The notes under the pieces are model-generated. The model saw only the letters and a list, made by a program, of their open reading frames with translations. It made no database searches and was not told the DNA's origin. Both the position numbers and the translations under genes were made by a program. This document shows positions 1 to 10,412 of a stretch of DNA of 64,000 bases, piece after piece. The number at the start of each line of letters is the position of its first letter. Position 1 is the stretch's first letter. Origin of the DNA: JANNBN01 sp031385545 (GTDB taxonomy: Bacteria; Actinomycetota; Acidimicrobiia; Acidimicrobiales; JANYDT01); the NCBI GenBank assembly GCA_031385545.1, contig JANNBN010000063.1, positions 60,372 to 124,371 of the forward strand, read 5' to 3'.

Positions 1-601
1 TGACGAGGTCGATGTACTCCGAACGCCGATCCGCATACTCCGCGGGCACCACATGAGCACCGAGGTAGGTGGTGATGACGTCGATGGGATGCTGCAACCC
101 ATTTGCGATGCACAACAGCCGCAGCTCGGTCTCGACGTCGAGGCCGTACCCGGTCTTCGTTTCGAACACTGTGGTGCCGTGTTCCAGCGCAATGTCCAGG
201 AGCCCAACAGCCTCGGCGCGCATCGCCTCGTCGGATGCCTCGCGCGTCCGTGCGATCGACCAGCGGATGCCACCATCGATCCCGTGCTTCGGCACCCCGG
301 TGGCCCTCGCCTCCCACTCCACATGTCGCGGCCCGGCGTGCACCAAGTGCGCATGTGAATCGACGAACCCCGGCGATACCAGCCGCCCGCGTGCATCAAA
401 CGTCTCGTGAGCGGTCCAGGCAGCGACGATGTCAGCCGTAGCGCCAACTGCAGCGACCCGCCCGTCCACAAGAGCAACCGCTCCATCCGGCACGAGGTTC
501 AGCCCGCCAAGGGCACTCCCCCGCAACGGCGAGGCCGACCCGACGATCAGTTCCGACGCATTCACAATAAGCAGATCGGCGTGTTGAACCATCACCGCCA
601 T
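1..601 (-). CDS. hutI: Imidazolonepropionase, N-terminal part (cut by window edge)
   Basis: About 200 codons of the N-terminal half are present; the gene runs off the left edge. Reading the minus strand gives an amidohydrolase N-terminus with a metal-binding FVDSHAHLVHAG motif, then GPRHVEWEAR, GGIRWSIARTREAS and TVFETKTGYGLDVETELR, ending near GAHVVPAEYADRRSEYIDLV. This run follows the HutI family closely. HutI opens the imidazolone ring to N-formimino-glutamate in histidine breakdown, in the cytoplasm with a bound metal. The start is either the ATG chosen (MAVMVQHADLL) or a second ATG three codons later; neither has a strong ribosome binding site. It is divergent from the mutase gene across about 130 bases. 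Other hut genes, if present, lie outside the window. Confidence 0.88.
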   Translation of the reverse strand, partial: MAVMVQHADLLIVNASELIVGSASPLRGSALGGLNLVPDGAVALVDGRVAAVGATADIVAAWTAHETFDARGRLVSPGFVDSHAHLVHAGPRHVEWEARATGVPKHGIDGGIRWSIARTREASDEAMRAEAVGLLDIALEHGTTVFETKTGYGLDVETELRLLCIANGLQHPIDVITTYLGAHVVPAEYADRRSEYIDLV

Positions 602-730
602 TCTGCCCGTCCCGGCTTCCGGGAGGACCATCCGTCTGGAAACCGTCTTCTTGGGCGGTTTCGTGACAGATGCACCTGCCACGGTAACTGGGCCTTTGTC
701 CGCCACGGGTTGAAGCCGTAACCTCAGGTT

Positions 731-2873
<2,143 letters not shown>

Positions 2874-2878
<5 letters not shown>

Positions 2879-2915
2879 TTCAGCGGCGACGCAGGCTGAT
2901 TCAGCGGCGACGCAG
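2874..2915. repeat. 21-bp perfect tandem duplication at a convergent gene junction
   Basis: Two adjacent identical copies of a 21-base unit beginning gctgattcagcggcgacgca cover the 3' ends of the mutase and the convergent DUF2079 gene. The first copy supplies the mutase stop codon (TGA) and the second supplies the DUF2079 stop (TCA on this strand). Each unit contains both stops, so a single copy would have ended both genes. I infer a recent slippage duplication. Confidence 0.9.
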
Positions 2916-4436
2916 GAGCAGCACGCCGTCTTCGTCCAGCACGGTGTCGAACGCACCGCTCGCCCGCACTTCGTTCAGAACTACACGGTGGCGATCGGAA
3001 AGCTGGTCCGGCTGCAGCAGCACCCAATCGACATCGGTGGGCTTGGCAGCATCGGCCTGACTGCTGCCGTAGATCATCCACCCGAACGGGTTCGGGAAGT
3101 CGTAAAGCGCACGGCGGTGCGACAGATGCGGCGCAATGTTGTCCGCTGCCGCCACACGTGCATCTGACGGCACCATCGCAACCGCACGGTCCAGTGTTGC
3201 CCGCGCCGGCTCGGCTAACTTCCAGTTCCACGCCGCAAGGCTTCCCGGTAGCGGACCGCGCACGAAAGCAGCCGACACCGAGCACAGCAGAACCCACCCC
3301 AGGAGCACCCGCCCCACCGCACGACGGCGGCGCCATGCTCCCGCCAGCACCTCAACGGTTGCGAGCATCAGGCCGGGCAGCATCAGCGCCGTGTACTGGA
3401 AGCGAATGTCGCGCACGTACGGGCTATCCGCCGCAATCGCGGCGACCATCTGAGGGAGTGCGCTCAGGCTGGAAATACCCAGCAACGGAAGCCCGCCGAG
3501 TGGAAGGAACAAGTCCAACAGATAGGTCCGGGACTGCGGCTCGGCCGTCAGCGACGCCATGGTCCCGGGATGAGTTGCAAGATGAACGGCGACCTCTGAC
3601 ATCGTGGTTCCGAAGCGCGCATAGAAACGATCGATGTAATACACGTCGCGCCCCAGTGCCGTCGGAATCAGCCAACGAGAGCACACGAAGAACCAGCCAA
3701 GGCCCGACGCGAAGGTAACCAACCCGGCAACTGCATCGCTGCGCACTCCACGATGCGGTCCTGAGCGGAACCGAGCAACCGCGGCGCCGATCATCAACGC
3801 CACACCAAGCATGGCCACAATCAGCCCTGCGTCTTCGCGGCAACTGAGCGCCAACCCGATGCACAATGCGAGCCGACCATAGCGACGGGTGCGGGCAAAC
3901 CACACGGCGAACAGCAGCGGGGTGACCGCAAGCGCTTCAGGATGAAAGCTCACCCAGCCCAGCCACCCGAGCGCCGGGTGCAACAGGTACGCCGCAGCAC
4001 ACGCGCCGCCGAGACCGGCCGAACCAGATCGTGTTCGGCCCAGCCACGCGACCGGCAGCGCGCCAGCGGCAAGTACAACCGCCTGCACGACGATCAGAAA
4101 CTCGGCCGACATACCCAGCCGTGCAAACGGAGCCAGCAGCAGGAACACTGCATTGACGTGGTGTCCCCACACGGGCATGCCGCGCATGCTGATGAAGCTC
4201 GACGACGAGACGCCGTCGCGGCCGATCAGCCACCAAACCTGGTCGTAGATGCCGAAGTCGAATCCCCAGCTGCCGTAGTTCCGATGCTGAGCAATCGCAA
4301 GCGAAGCGATACCCAGCGCCCATATCATTGCTGCGATGCCGACAGCACAAGTCAGGGCCGACACGCGTCGCTGCGTACCTGGCTGAACGGTTCGCATGTT
4401 CGGATGAAGACTCGGCTCGGTATGGAAGGTCGTCAT
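2901..4436 (-). CDS. DUF2079 polytopic membrane protein (downstream copy)
   Basis: 511 residues with about ten hydrophobic segments and no signal peptide cleavage motif. After the first membrane segment it carries the DUF2079 hallmark GFDFGIYDQVWWLIG, then RGMPVWGHHVNAVFLLLAPF and SFHPEALAVTPLLFAVWFAR. The family is a predicted membrane protein group whose topology resembles GT-C glycosyltransferases; its reaction is not established. The C-terminal soluble tail (VAAADNIAPHLSHRRALYDF and a closing LLLRRR) is shared with the upstream paralogue. Its start overlaps the stop of that paralogue by four bases, so the two are translationally coupled and probably work as a pair or on related substrates in the envelope. 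Confidence 0.85.
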   Translation of the reverse strand: MTTFHTEPSLHPNMRTVQPGTQRRVSALTCAVGIAAMIWALGIASLAIAQHRNYGSWGFDFGIYDQVWWLIGRDGVSSSSFISMRGMPVWGHHVNAVFLLLAPFARLGMSAEFLIVVQAVVLAAGALPVAWLGRTRSGSAGLGGACAAAYLLHPALGWLGWVSFHPEALAVTPLLFAVWFARTRRYGRLALCIGLALSCREDAGLIVAMLGVALMIGAAVARFRSGPHRGVRSDAVAGLVTFASGLGWFFVCSRWLIPTALGRDVYYIDRFYARFGTTMSEVAVHLATHPGTMASLTAEPQSRTYLLDLFLPLGGLPLLGISSLSALPQMVAAIAADSPYVRDIRFQYTALMLPGLMLATVEVLAGAWRRRRAVGRVLLGWVLLCSVSAAFVRGPLPGSLAAWNWKLAEPARATLDRAVAMVPSDARVAAADNIAPHLSHRRALYDFPNPFGWMIYGSSQADAAKPTDVDWVLLQPDQLSDRHRVVLNEVRASGAFDTVLDEDGVLLLRRR

Positions 4437-6031
4437 CGGCCGCCCGCTACCCGACGAGCCAACATGACACCGTCTTCTTCGAACACCACTTCGAAGGTTC
4501 GATCTTGGATCAGCAGGTCGAAGTCAGATTCGAATCGGCCCAGCGCTCCCCGCTCGACGAGTATCCAATCAACAGACGATCCGTTTCGCGCCTGAGGCGC
4601 TTCTGTCCCAGCTGGGTCCCCCAGGGCGAACTCGCCGTAGAACCACCGGACAATCGGATTGGGGAATTGATAGATGGCCGAGCGGTGCGAGAGGTGAGGC
4701 ACCAGATTTCCCATCGCACTTACTGACGCGTCGTCAGGAATCATCCGAATCGCCCGGTCGAACACATCTCGTCGAGGTTCGGCCGTCTTCCATATCCGGT
4801 TGACAGACCACGGAGCTGGGCTGCGAAGGATCGACGTCCCGACGGACAGCGCCACCATCACCGTGAGCGCAACCCGTCCGACCCGACGGGGCCACAGCCA
4901 TCGGACAGCTTCGATCGCGCCGAGGAAAATGCCGGCGATCAGGATCGCTGGATAGTGGGATTGGATGCTCTGCGAGTGCTCGTTCGAACTCATGAGCAGT
5001 CCCAGGAGCGGGCCGGCGCTCATCAGCACAGGAACCCCCAACAGCGGAAGGAAACCGAGCGGGGCGAACAGGTCAACGAGGAACGTGCTGCGGTGCCCAC
5101 TCGAAATAAGGCCACGCGACAGCGCCGGATCCGTCAACAGGTTCTTCGCTATCTCGCCGTACGAGTCACCGTACCGCCCGTAGAACGTACCGAGGTAGAA
5201 CGGTTGACCGCCGAGCGCACCAGGAATGATTATCCGCGCGCAGATGATGAACCAGGCGCCGCTGACCGCTGCAACGGCCAACGCGTGAAGCGCAAGACGG
5301 CAATCACGATTGCGGAGCGCTTCGACCAAAAGGACCACCCCAAACCCGCCGATCGCTATCGACACTTCCTCTCGACACGCCAACGCCAGCACCGCTGACA
5401 ACCACATGGGTACAAACCGACGTCGATGTGCGAACCACGCCATCAGCAGCATCGGAAGTGGCGCCAGCACTTCCGGATGAAAGTAAAAAAACGCAAAGAA
5501 GATGTTGGCCGGGTAGAGGAGGTAGACAACGGCCATGGCGAGGCCTGCTTCCGCCGACCCGGTCTTACTCCGGGTCAGCCAGGCTACCGGGACAGCGCCA
5601 AGAAAGACCAGAATGGTCTGCATCGCGGAGAACCACATGACTCCTGCGCCCAGCCTTGTCAGCGGAGAGAGTGCGATCAGGATTGGGTTGACATGATGTC
5701 CCCAAACTGGAAGGCCTCGCGAGGTCAGGAACGGTGAGGAGAACGGGCCCCTTCCCAACAACCAAGTTGCCTGGTCGTACAGTCCCACGTCGTAGCCGTA
5801 GGTGCCGTAATTGACGTGCTGGCGATATTGCAGCGCAATCATCGCCGCCGATTCCAAGGCGACGAGCAGCACCACGATTCTCGTGAGCCTGCCGTTCAGC
5901 CACGCGCCCATCCGAGGTGTCCACACCTGCCTCGACGTCGCCGATGAAGGTTGGTCATGCAGCAGATCGGGGGCTTCATAAGCACATGCAGCATCCGCGA
6001 GGCCAGAACCTCGAGTCACCGTTGACGCCAT
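4433..6031 (-). CDS. DUF2079 polytopic membrane protein (upstream copy)
   Basis: 532 residues, paralogous to the next gene: YGYDVGLYDQATWLLGRG, RGLPVWGHHVNPILIALSPL, FFYFHPEVLAPLPMLLMAWF and a C-terminal ASVSAMGNLVPHLSHRSAIY. An additional 40-residue hydrophilic N-terminus precedes the first membrane helix, so the true start could lie a little further in. About ten membrane helices are visible. It is the first gene of a two-gene unit and is divergent from meaB across roughly 60 bases. The pair is inserted between the methylmalonyl-CoA mutase and its chaperone without obvious functional link. A role in sugar or lipid-linked sugar transfer is only a guess from the fold resemblance. Confidence 0.85.
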   Translation of the reverse strand: MASTVTRGSGLADAACAYEAPDLLHDQPSSATSRQVWTPRMGAWLNGRLTRIVVLLVALESAAMIALQYRQHVNYGTYGYDVGLYDQATWLLGRGPFSSPFLTSRGLPVWGHHVNPILIALSPLTRLGAGVMWFSAMQTILVFLGAVPVAWLTRSKTGSAEAGLAMAVVYLLYPANIFFAFFYFHPEVLAPLPMLLMAWFAHRRRFVPMWLSAVLALACREEVSIAIGGFGVVLLVEALRNRDCRLALHALAVAAVSGAWFIICARIIIPGALGGQPFYLGTFYGRYGDSYGEIAKNLLTDPALSRGLISSGHRSTFLVDLFAPLGFLPLLGVPVLMSAGPLLGLLMSSNEHSQSIQSHYPAILIAGIFLGAIEAVRWLWPRRVGRVALTVMVALSVGTSILRSPAPWSVNRIWKTAEPRRDVFDRAIRMIPDDASVSAMGNLVPHLSHRSAIYQFPNPIVRWFYGEFALGDPAGTEAPQARNGSSVDWILVERGALGRFESDFDLLIQDRTFEVVFEEDGVMLARRVAGGR

Positions 6032-6093
6032 GACTTGTTCTTCGGCCCCGCAGTGCTCACCCTTGAGCGTCCCTGGCTGGGTAGCGTGGCGAC

Positions 6094-7050
6094 GTGACAG
6101 CCGTTGACAGACGTTCCCTCGCCAAGGCGATCACCCTCGTGGAGTCCACCCGGCCGGACCATCGTGTGCAGGCTCAGCGGCTAGTCGGAGACGCACTGCG
6201 TCTCTCCGGCCGGGCCGTACGAATCGGGATTTCCGGCACCCCGGGCGTTGGCAAGTCGACGTTCATCGAGGCGTTCGGGCTCTTTCTCTGCTCGCTCGGC
6301 CACCGTGTCGCCGTGTTGGCCATCGACCCTTCGTCATCCCGCCATGGCGGGTCCATCCTGGGCGACAAGACCCGCATGCCCAACCTCGCGGTTCATCCGG
6401 ACGCGTTCATCCGCCCATCACCGTCCGGCGGCACCCTCGGTGGTGTTGCGAGACGCACCCGCGAATCGATGCTGCTCTGCGAGGCCGCTGGTTTCGACGT
6501 GATCATCGTCGAAACGGTAGGCGTTGGTCAGTCCGAGACCGCAGTTGCGAATTTCACCGATGCGTTCGTGCTGCTGATGGCTCCCGCCGGCGGCGACGAG
6601 TTACAAGGTGTCAAGCGCGGGATCATGGAACTGGCCGACGTGCTGGTTGTGAACAAGGCCGACGGTGCCCTCCTCCCCATCGCCACGGCCACGCTTGCGG
6701 AATACTCATCGGCGCTGCGCCTGCTGCGACCTCGATCAAAGGATTGGACGCCGGTTGCGCTCCCGGCCAGTGGGCTGAACGGAACCGGCATCGCCGAGGT
6801 ATGGGCCACGGTGCAGCGATACCGCGACACGCTGACGGCTACCGGCGAATTGGCGAGTCGCCGCAAGCAGCAGAACGTGTCCTGGCTGTGGGACGAGCTG
6901 CAGGAACGCGTGCTTGCATCGTTCAAGTCCGATCCTGCAGTTGCCACTGCGCTGCGGTCGGTCGAAGAACGTGTGCGGGTAGGTTTGCAGCCCCCGGGCG
7001 AAGCCGCCGACGAACTGCTGCACCGGTGGCGGATCCCCACGAGCAAATGA
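6094..7050 (+). CDS. meaB: MeaB-type GTPase, methylmalonyl-CoA mutase chaperone
   Basis: 318 residues of the SIMIBI GTPase class (ArgK/MeaB). Visible motifs are the P-loop GTPGVGKST at residues 48-56, AIDPSSSRHGGSILGDKTRM around residue 77, RPSPSGGTLGGVARRTRESM, the switch segment VETVGVGQSETAV near 139-151, and the guanine-specificity motif NKAD at 187-190. The C-terminal helical part fits the family's dimerisation arm. MeaB gates adenosylcobalamin transfer into methylmalonyl-CoA mutase and protects it from inactivation, which fits the mutase gene just upstream. It starts at GTG. No cobalamin-binding fusion domain is present, unlike IcmF-type proteins. Confidence 0.95.
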   Translation: MTAVDRRSLAKAITLVESTRPDHRVQAQRLVGDALRLSGRAVRIGISGTPGVGKSTFIEAFGLFLCSLGHRVAVLAIDPSSSRHGGSILGDKTRMPNLAVHPDAFIRPSPSGGTLGGVARRTRESMLLCEAAGFDVIIVETVGVGQSETAVANFTDAFVLLMAPAGGDELQGVKRGIMELADVLVVNKADGALLPIATATLAEYSSALRLLRPRSKDWTPVALPASGLNGTGIAEVWATVQRYRDTLTATGELASRRKQQNVSWLWDELQERVLASFKSDPAVATALRSVEERVRVGLQPPGEAADELLHRWRIPTSK

Positions 7051-7108
7051 AACGCCGACCTGACCGGTACTTGTACTTTACTTGTATTTGTTTGGTGAAT
7101 CTGGTTGA

Positions 7109-7939
7109 GTGGCGTTCGTGACTACCCAGCCGTCGACAGGCAAGCCAGTATGGGACCCGGCGCAGTACGACCGGTTCGCCGACGAACGCGGCCGCCCGTT
7201 CGTCGATCTGACAGCGCGCATACGAACTGTCGACCCGCGAGTTGTAATCGATCTCGGCTGTGGGCCTGGCCATCTCACCGCCACGCTCGCTGTGCGCTGG
7301 CCCGATGCACAGGTCATCGGAGTCGATAACGATCAGGCGATGTTGCACGTGGCCAACGCGTTGGTCGGCGGCGGAGACGCACCGGTCAATCTGCGTTTCG
7401 AACACGGCGACATCGGCACCTGGCAGCCGGACACGCAGGTTGACGTGATCGTTACCAACGCAGCGTTGCAGTGGCTGCCGGCACACCTGGCTCTGTTGCC
7501 CCGGCTGGTGGACGCCCTCGCTCCTGGCGGTGCGCTGGCCCTGCAGGTGCCCGGTAACTTCGATGACGCGCATCATCTGGCCATCCGGCAGGTCATGGCG
7601 CGGCCTCGCTGGCGCGCAGCGCTGAGCGGCTTGCCCGAGCGGGTGCTGTCCTCCTATCCGGCCGTGGTGTACCAGGCCGAGTTGGCTCGGTTGGAATGCG
7701 ACACCGACACCTGGGAAACAACATACGTACACGTACTGCATGGCACCGACCCAGTGCTGGAATGGGTCAAGGGCACTGCGCTGCGGCCTGTGCTGACCGC
7801 GTTGGGAAACGAGCGCGGGGCCGATTTCTGTCTGGAACTCGGCGAGCTGCTCCGCTCCTCGTTCGGCACCCACCCGTGGGGAACTCCGTTCCCCTTCAAG
7901 CGGATCTTCGCCGTCGCGCACCGCCCGTCCGGCGAGTGA
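7109..7939 (+). CDS. tam: Trans-aconitate 2-methyltransferase
   Basis: 276 residues of the class I SAM-dependent methyltransferase fold. The opening WDPAQYDRFADERGRPFVDL is characteristic of Tam. The SAM site is VVIDLGCGPGHLTATLA at about 45-60, followed by the acidic ribose-binding residue in VIGVDNDQAM and the motif TNAALQWLPAHLALLPRLVD. Tam methylates trans-aconitate, a spontaneous by-product that inhibits aconitase, so it is a TCA-cycle damage-control enzyme. GTG start codons occur at the chosen site and three codons later. It sits 58 bases after meaB and 60 before the next gene, so a loose operon is possible. Confidence 0.88.
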   Translation: MAFVTTQPSTGKPVWDPAQYDRFADERGRPFVDLTARIRTVDPRVVIDLGCGPGHLTATLAVRWPDAQVIGVDNDQAMLHVANALVGGGDAPVNLRFEHGDIGTWQPDTQVDVIVTNAALQWLPAHLALLPRLVDALAPGGALALQVPGNFDDAHHLAIRQVMARPRWRAALSGLPERVLSSYPAVVYQAELARLECDTDTWETTYVHVLHGTDPVLEWVKGTALRPVLTALGNERGADFCLELGELLRSSFGTHPWGTPFPFKRIFAVAHRPSGE

Positions 7940-7999
7940 CTTCCACCGAAGCCCCAACGGAGCAGCCTCACGGGACCAGCCACCGGTACGCTGGCTGAC

Positions 8000-10402
8000 A
8001 TGACTCGCCCAGCACCGCTACACCTCGGAGAATCCGTCGACCCCGTTGCACATCAGCGCACGGGTACGGCCATCACCCTCGACCCCGCATCGCTCACGAC
8101 GCACGCGGTGATCGTCGGCCAGACCGGCTCCGGCAAGACCGGTCTGGGCATTGCGCTCATCGAAGAGGTGTTGCTTGGCGGGACCCCGGTCATCCTCATC
8201 GACCCGAAGGGCGACCTCACCAACCTCGCACTGCGGTTTCCGGGCCTCAGCCCCGCCGAGTTCACGCCTTGGGTCGAAGGCGGCGACCCCGCTGCCGTCG
8301 CCACGCAATGGAAGGACGGGTTGGCCGGATGGCAGATCGACGGGTCAGACATCACGGCACTGCAAGCGAAGTCCGACGTGGTGGTGTGGACGCCCGGCTC
8401 GTCTGCTGGCCGCGGGCTGAACCTCATTGGTTCCCTCCAGGCGCCGCGCAGTGCGTCAGACCCGGCAGCCCGGGCCGACGAAATAGCGGCATCGGTTGGT
8501 GGACTACTCCGGCTGGTCGGCATCGAGTCCGACCCGATGAGCGGACGCGAGCACATCTTCCTCGCAAACCTTGTCGAGCGGTCATGGGCAGCCGGGCAGG
8601 ACCTCGGGCTTGATCAGTTGGTCGGCCAGGTCTTCGACCCGCCGTTCCGCAAAATGGGCGTCCTCGACCTCGATACGTTCTATCCGCCGAAGGATCGCTC
8701 GGAATTGGGCATGAAGCTCAACGGCCTGCTTGCGTCGCCTGCGTTCGCTGCGTGGGGCGAAGGTGAGGCGCTCGACATTGCTGCCATGCTGCACGACCCG
8801 GCAACGGGCAAGGCACGCGCCAGCGTGGTCACCATTTCGCACCTGTCCGACGAAGAGCGCCAATTCGCTGTTGCCAAGATCCTCAGCGCGCTGATTACCT
8901 GGATGCGGGCGCAGTCCGGCACCACGTCGCTACGCGCTGTGCTCTACATCGACGAGGTCCTCGGTTACGTGCCGCCGAACGGGAACCCGCCGACCAAGGC
9001 GCCCATTCTCACCCTGGTCAAACAGGCTCGCGCGTTCGGCGTCGGCGTGGTCCTTGCCACCCAGAACCCCGTCGACGTGGACTACAAGGTTCTGTCCAAC
9101 GCAACCACGTGGATGGTCGGCCGGCTGCAGACGGAACGAGACCGCGACCGGCTGCTCGACGGGATGCGTACTGCATCGGGTGCCACCGACATCGATCAGT
9201 TGGGCGCCACCATTTCCGGCCTGGCCAAGCGAGAGTTCATCCTGCAGCGCTCCGGCGCAGACAAGCCGCTGGTTTTCAACTCGCGCTGGGCAATGTCATA
9301 TCTTCGTGGTCCGCTCACCGGCTCGCAGATCAAAGAGCTCGGTCCGATGGGCGGGGTCGGAACACCCGCACCGGTGTCGGGTGCTGCAGCTGCGGGTGCC
9401 GCCACCTCCGGTTCTACCGGGTCCCCGGTCCCCGCTTCGGCACCATCCCGCGCCACCGCCGAGGATGAAACCACGATGGTTCCACCAGTTGCCGATGACG
9501 TGAAGCAGGGGTGGGTGGTGAGCGCCGCGCCGTGGTTGACGCAGGTCGGCGGCGCCCCCAACGGCACCACGTTTTCTCCCGCACTCGCCGTTCGGCTGAG
9601 CATGCTCTTCGACGACACCGCAGCTGAGCTGCGAGACGAGCAGGAGTGGGAGGCTGTCGTGCATCCGCTCACCCAGGTGATCGATAGCGATTCGATCATC
9701 GCCGTCGACCACGACGACCGGGACCTCACCGAAGTCGCCCCTGTTGGAGCGGTGTACGTGCTGCCAGACGCCAGGATCGACTCGGCGGCCTGGTTCAAGA
9801 GCGCTCAGACCCGCATCGTCGAGCATGCCGCAGCCAGCCGCACGATGACCTTGCAGCGCAACGAGGCATTGAAGGTGTGGTCACGCCCGGGCGAGACGCC
9901 CGAGCAATTCGCCGCCCGATGTGCACTGGCCGCCGAAGAGAAGGCCGACGCCGAGACGGCCAAGCTCCGGACGACGTTGGAGACGCGCGTCGACCGCATC
10001 AAGGACGCCATCGACGCAGCGGAACGCAAGATGGATCAGGCCCAGGAGGAACGCAAAGCGAGCCGCAACGAAGAGCTGCTTGCGGGCGCGGGCGATCTGC
10101 TCGGAGCGCTCTTCGGTGGGAAGAAGTCGACCCGGGGAATCGGCCGTGCGGTACGCGGCGCAAGTGGCCGCCGAGCCGATACAAGACGCGAAGGTGCACA
10201 GGCAGAGTCAGCTGCCTCGGCCCTCGCTGACAAGTCACAGGAGCTGGTCGAGCTGGAGCAGCAGTTGGCCGATCAGGTCTTCGAGATCGACGCCAGATGG
10301 AACACCGTCGCCAGCCAGATCACCGAACTGAGCATTCCCCTGGAGAAGACAGACGTGCGAGTGATCGACACCAAGCTGGTGTGGCTGCCCGTCAGCCGCT
10401 GA
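8000..10402 (+). CDS. HerA-like P-loop ATPase with C-terminal coiled coil
   Basis: 800 residues. Walker A GQTGSGKTGLG is at 40-50 and Walker B LYIDEV near 316-321, with VILIDPKGDLTNLALRFPGL after the first strand and a sensor-like VLATQNPVDVDYKVLSNA. This is the arrangement of the HerA/FtsK-type ATP-binding proteins, in a bacterial subgroup often annotated only as ATP-binding protein. After the ATPase part there is an Ala/Pro/Ser-rich linker (about 455-500) and a C-terminal region rich in Lys, Glu and Arg (about 640-780) that should form long coiled coils around a small Gly-rich segment. No NurA nuclease partner gene is adjacent. DNA translocation is the family expectation; the actual substrate is unknown. 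Confidence 0.8.
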   Translation: MTRPAPLHLGESVDPVAHQRTGTAITLDPASLTTHAVIVGQTGSGKTGLGIALIEEVLLGGTPVILIDPKGDLTNLALRFPGLSPAEFTPWVEGGDPAAVATQWKDGLAGWQIDGSDITALQAKSDVVVWTPGSSAGRGLNLIGSLQAPRSASDPAARADEIAASVGGLLRLVGIESDPMSGREHIFLANLVERSWAAGQDLGLDQLVGQVFDPPFRKMGVLDLDTFYPPKDRSELGMKLNGLLASPAFAAWGEGEALDIAAMLHDPATGKARASVVTISHLSDEERQFAVAKILSALITWMRAQSGTTSLRAVLYIDEVLGYVPPNGNPPTKAPILTLVKQARAFGVGVVLATQNPVDVDYKVLSNATTWMVGRLQTERDRDRLLDGMRTASGATDIDQLGATISGLAKREFILQRSGADKPLVFNSRWAMSYLRGPLTGSQIKELGPMGGVGTPAPVSGAAAAGAATSGSTGSPVPASAPSRATAEDETTMVPPVADDVKQGWVVSAAPWLTQVGGAPNGTTFSPALAVRLSMLFDDTAAELRDEQEWEAVVHPLTQVIDSDSIIAVDHDDRDLTEVAPVGAVYVLPDARIDSAAWFKSAQTRIVEHAAASRTMTLQRNEALKVWSRPGETPEQFAARCALAAEEKADAETAKLRTTLETRVDRIKDAIDAAERKMDQAQEERKASRNEELLAGAGDLLGALFGGKKSTRGIGRAVRGASGRRADTRREGAQAESAASALADKSQELVELEQQLADQVFEIDARWNTVASQITELSIPLEKTDVRVIDTKLVWLPVSR

Positions 10403-10412
10403 CGCGAGAAAC

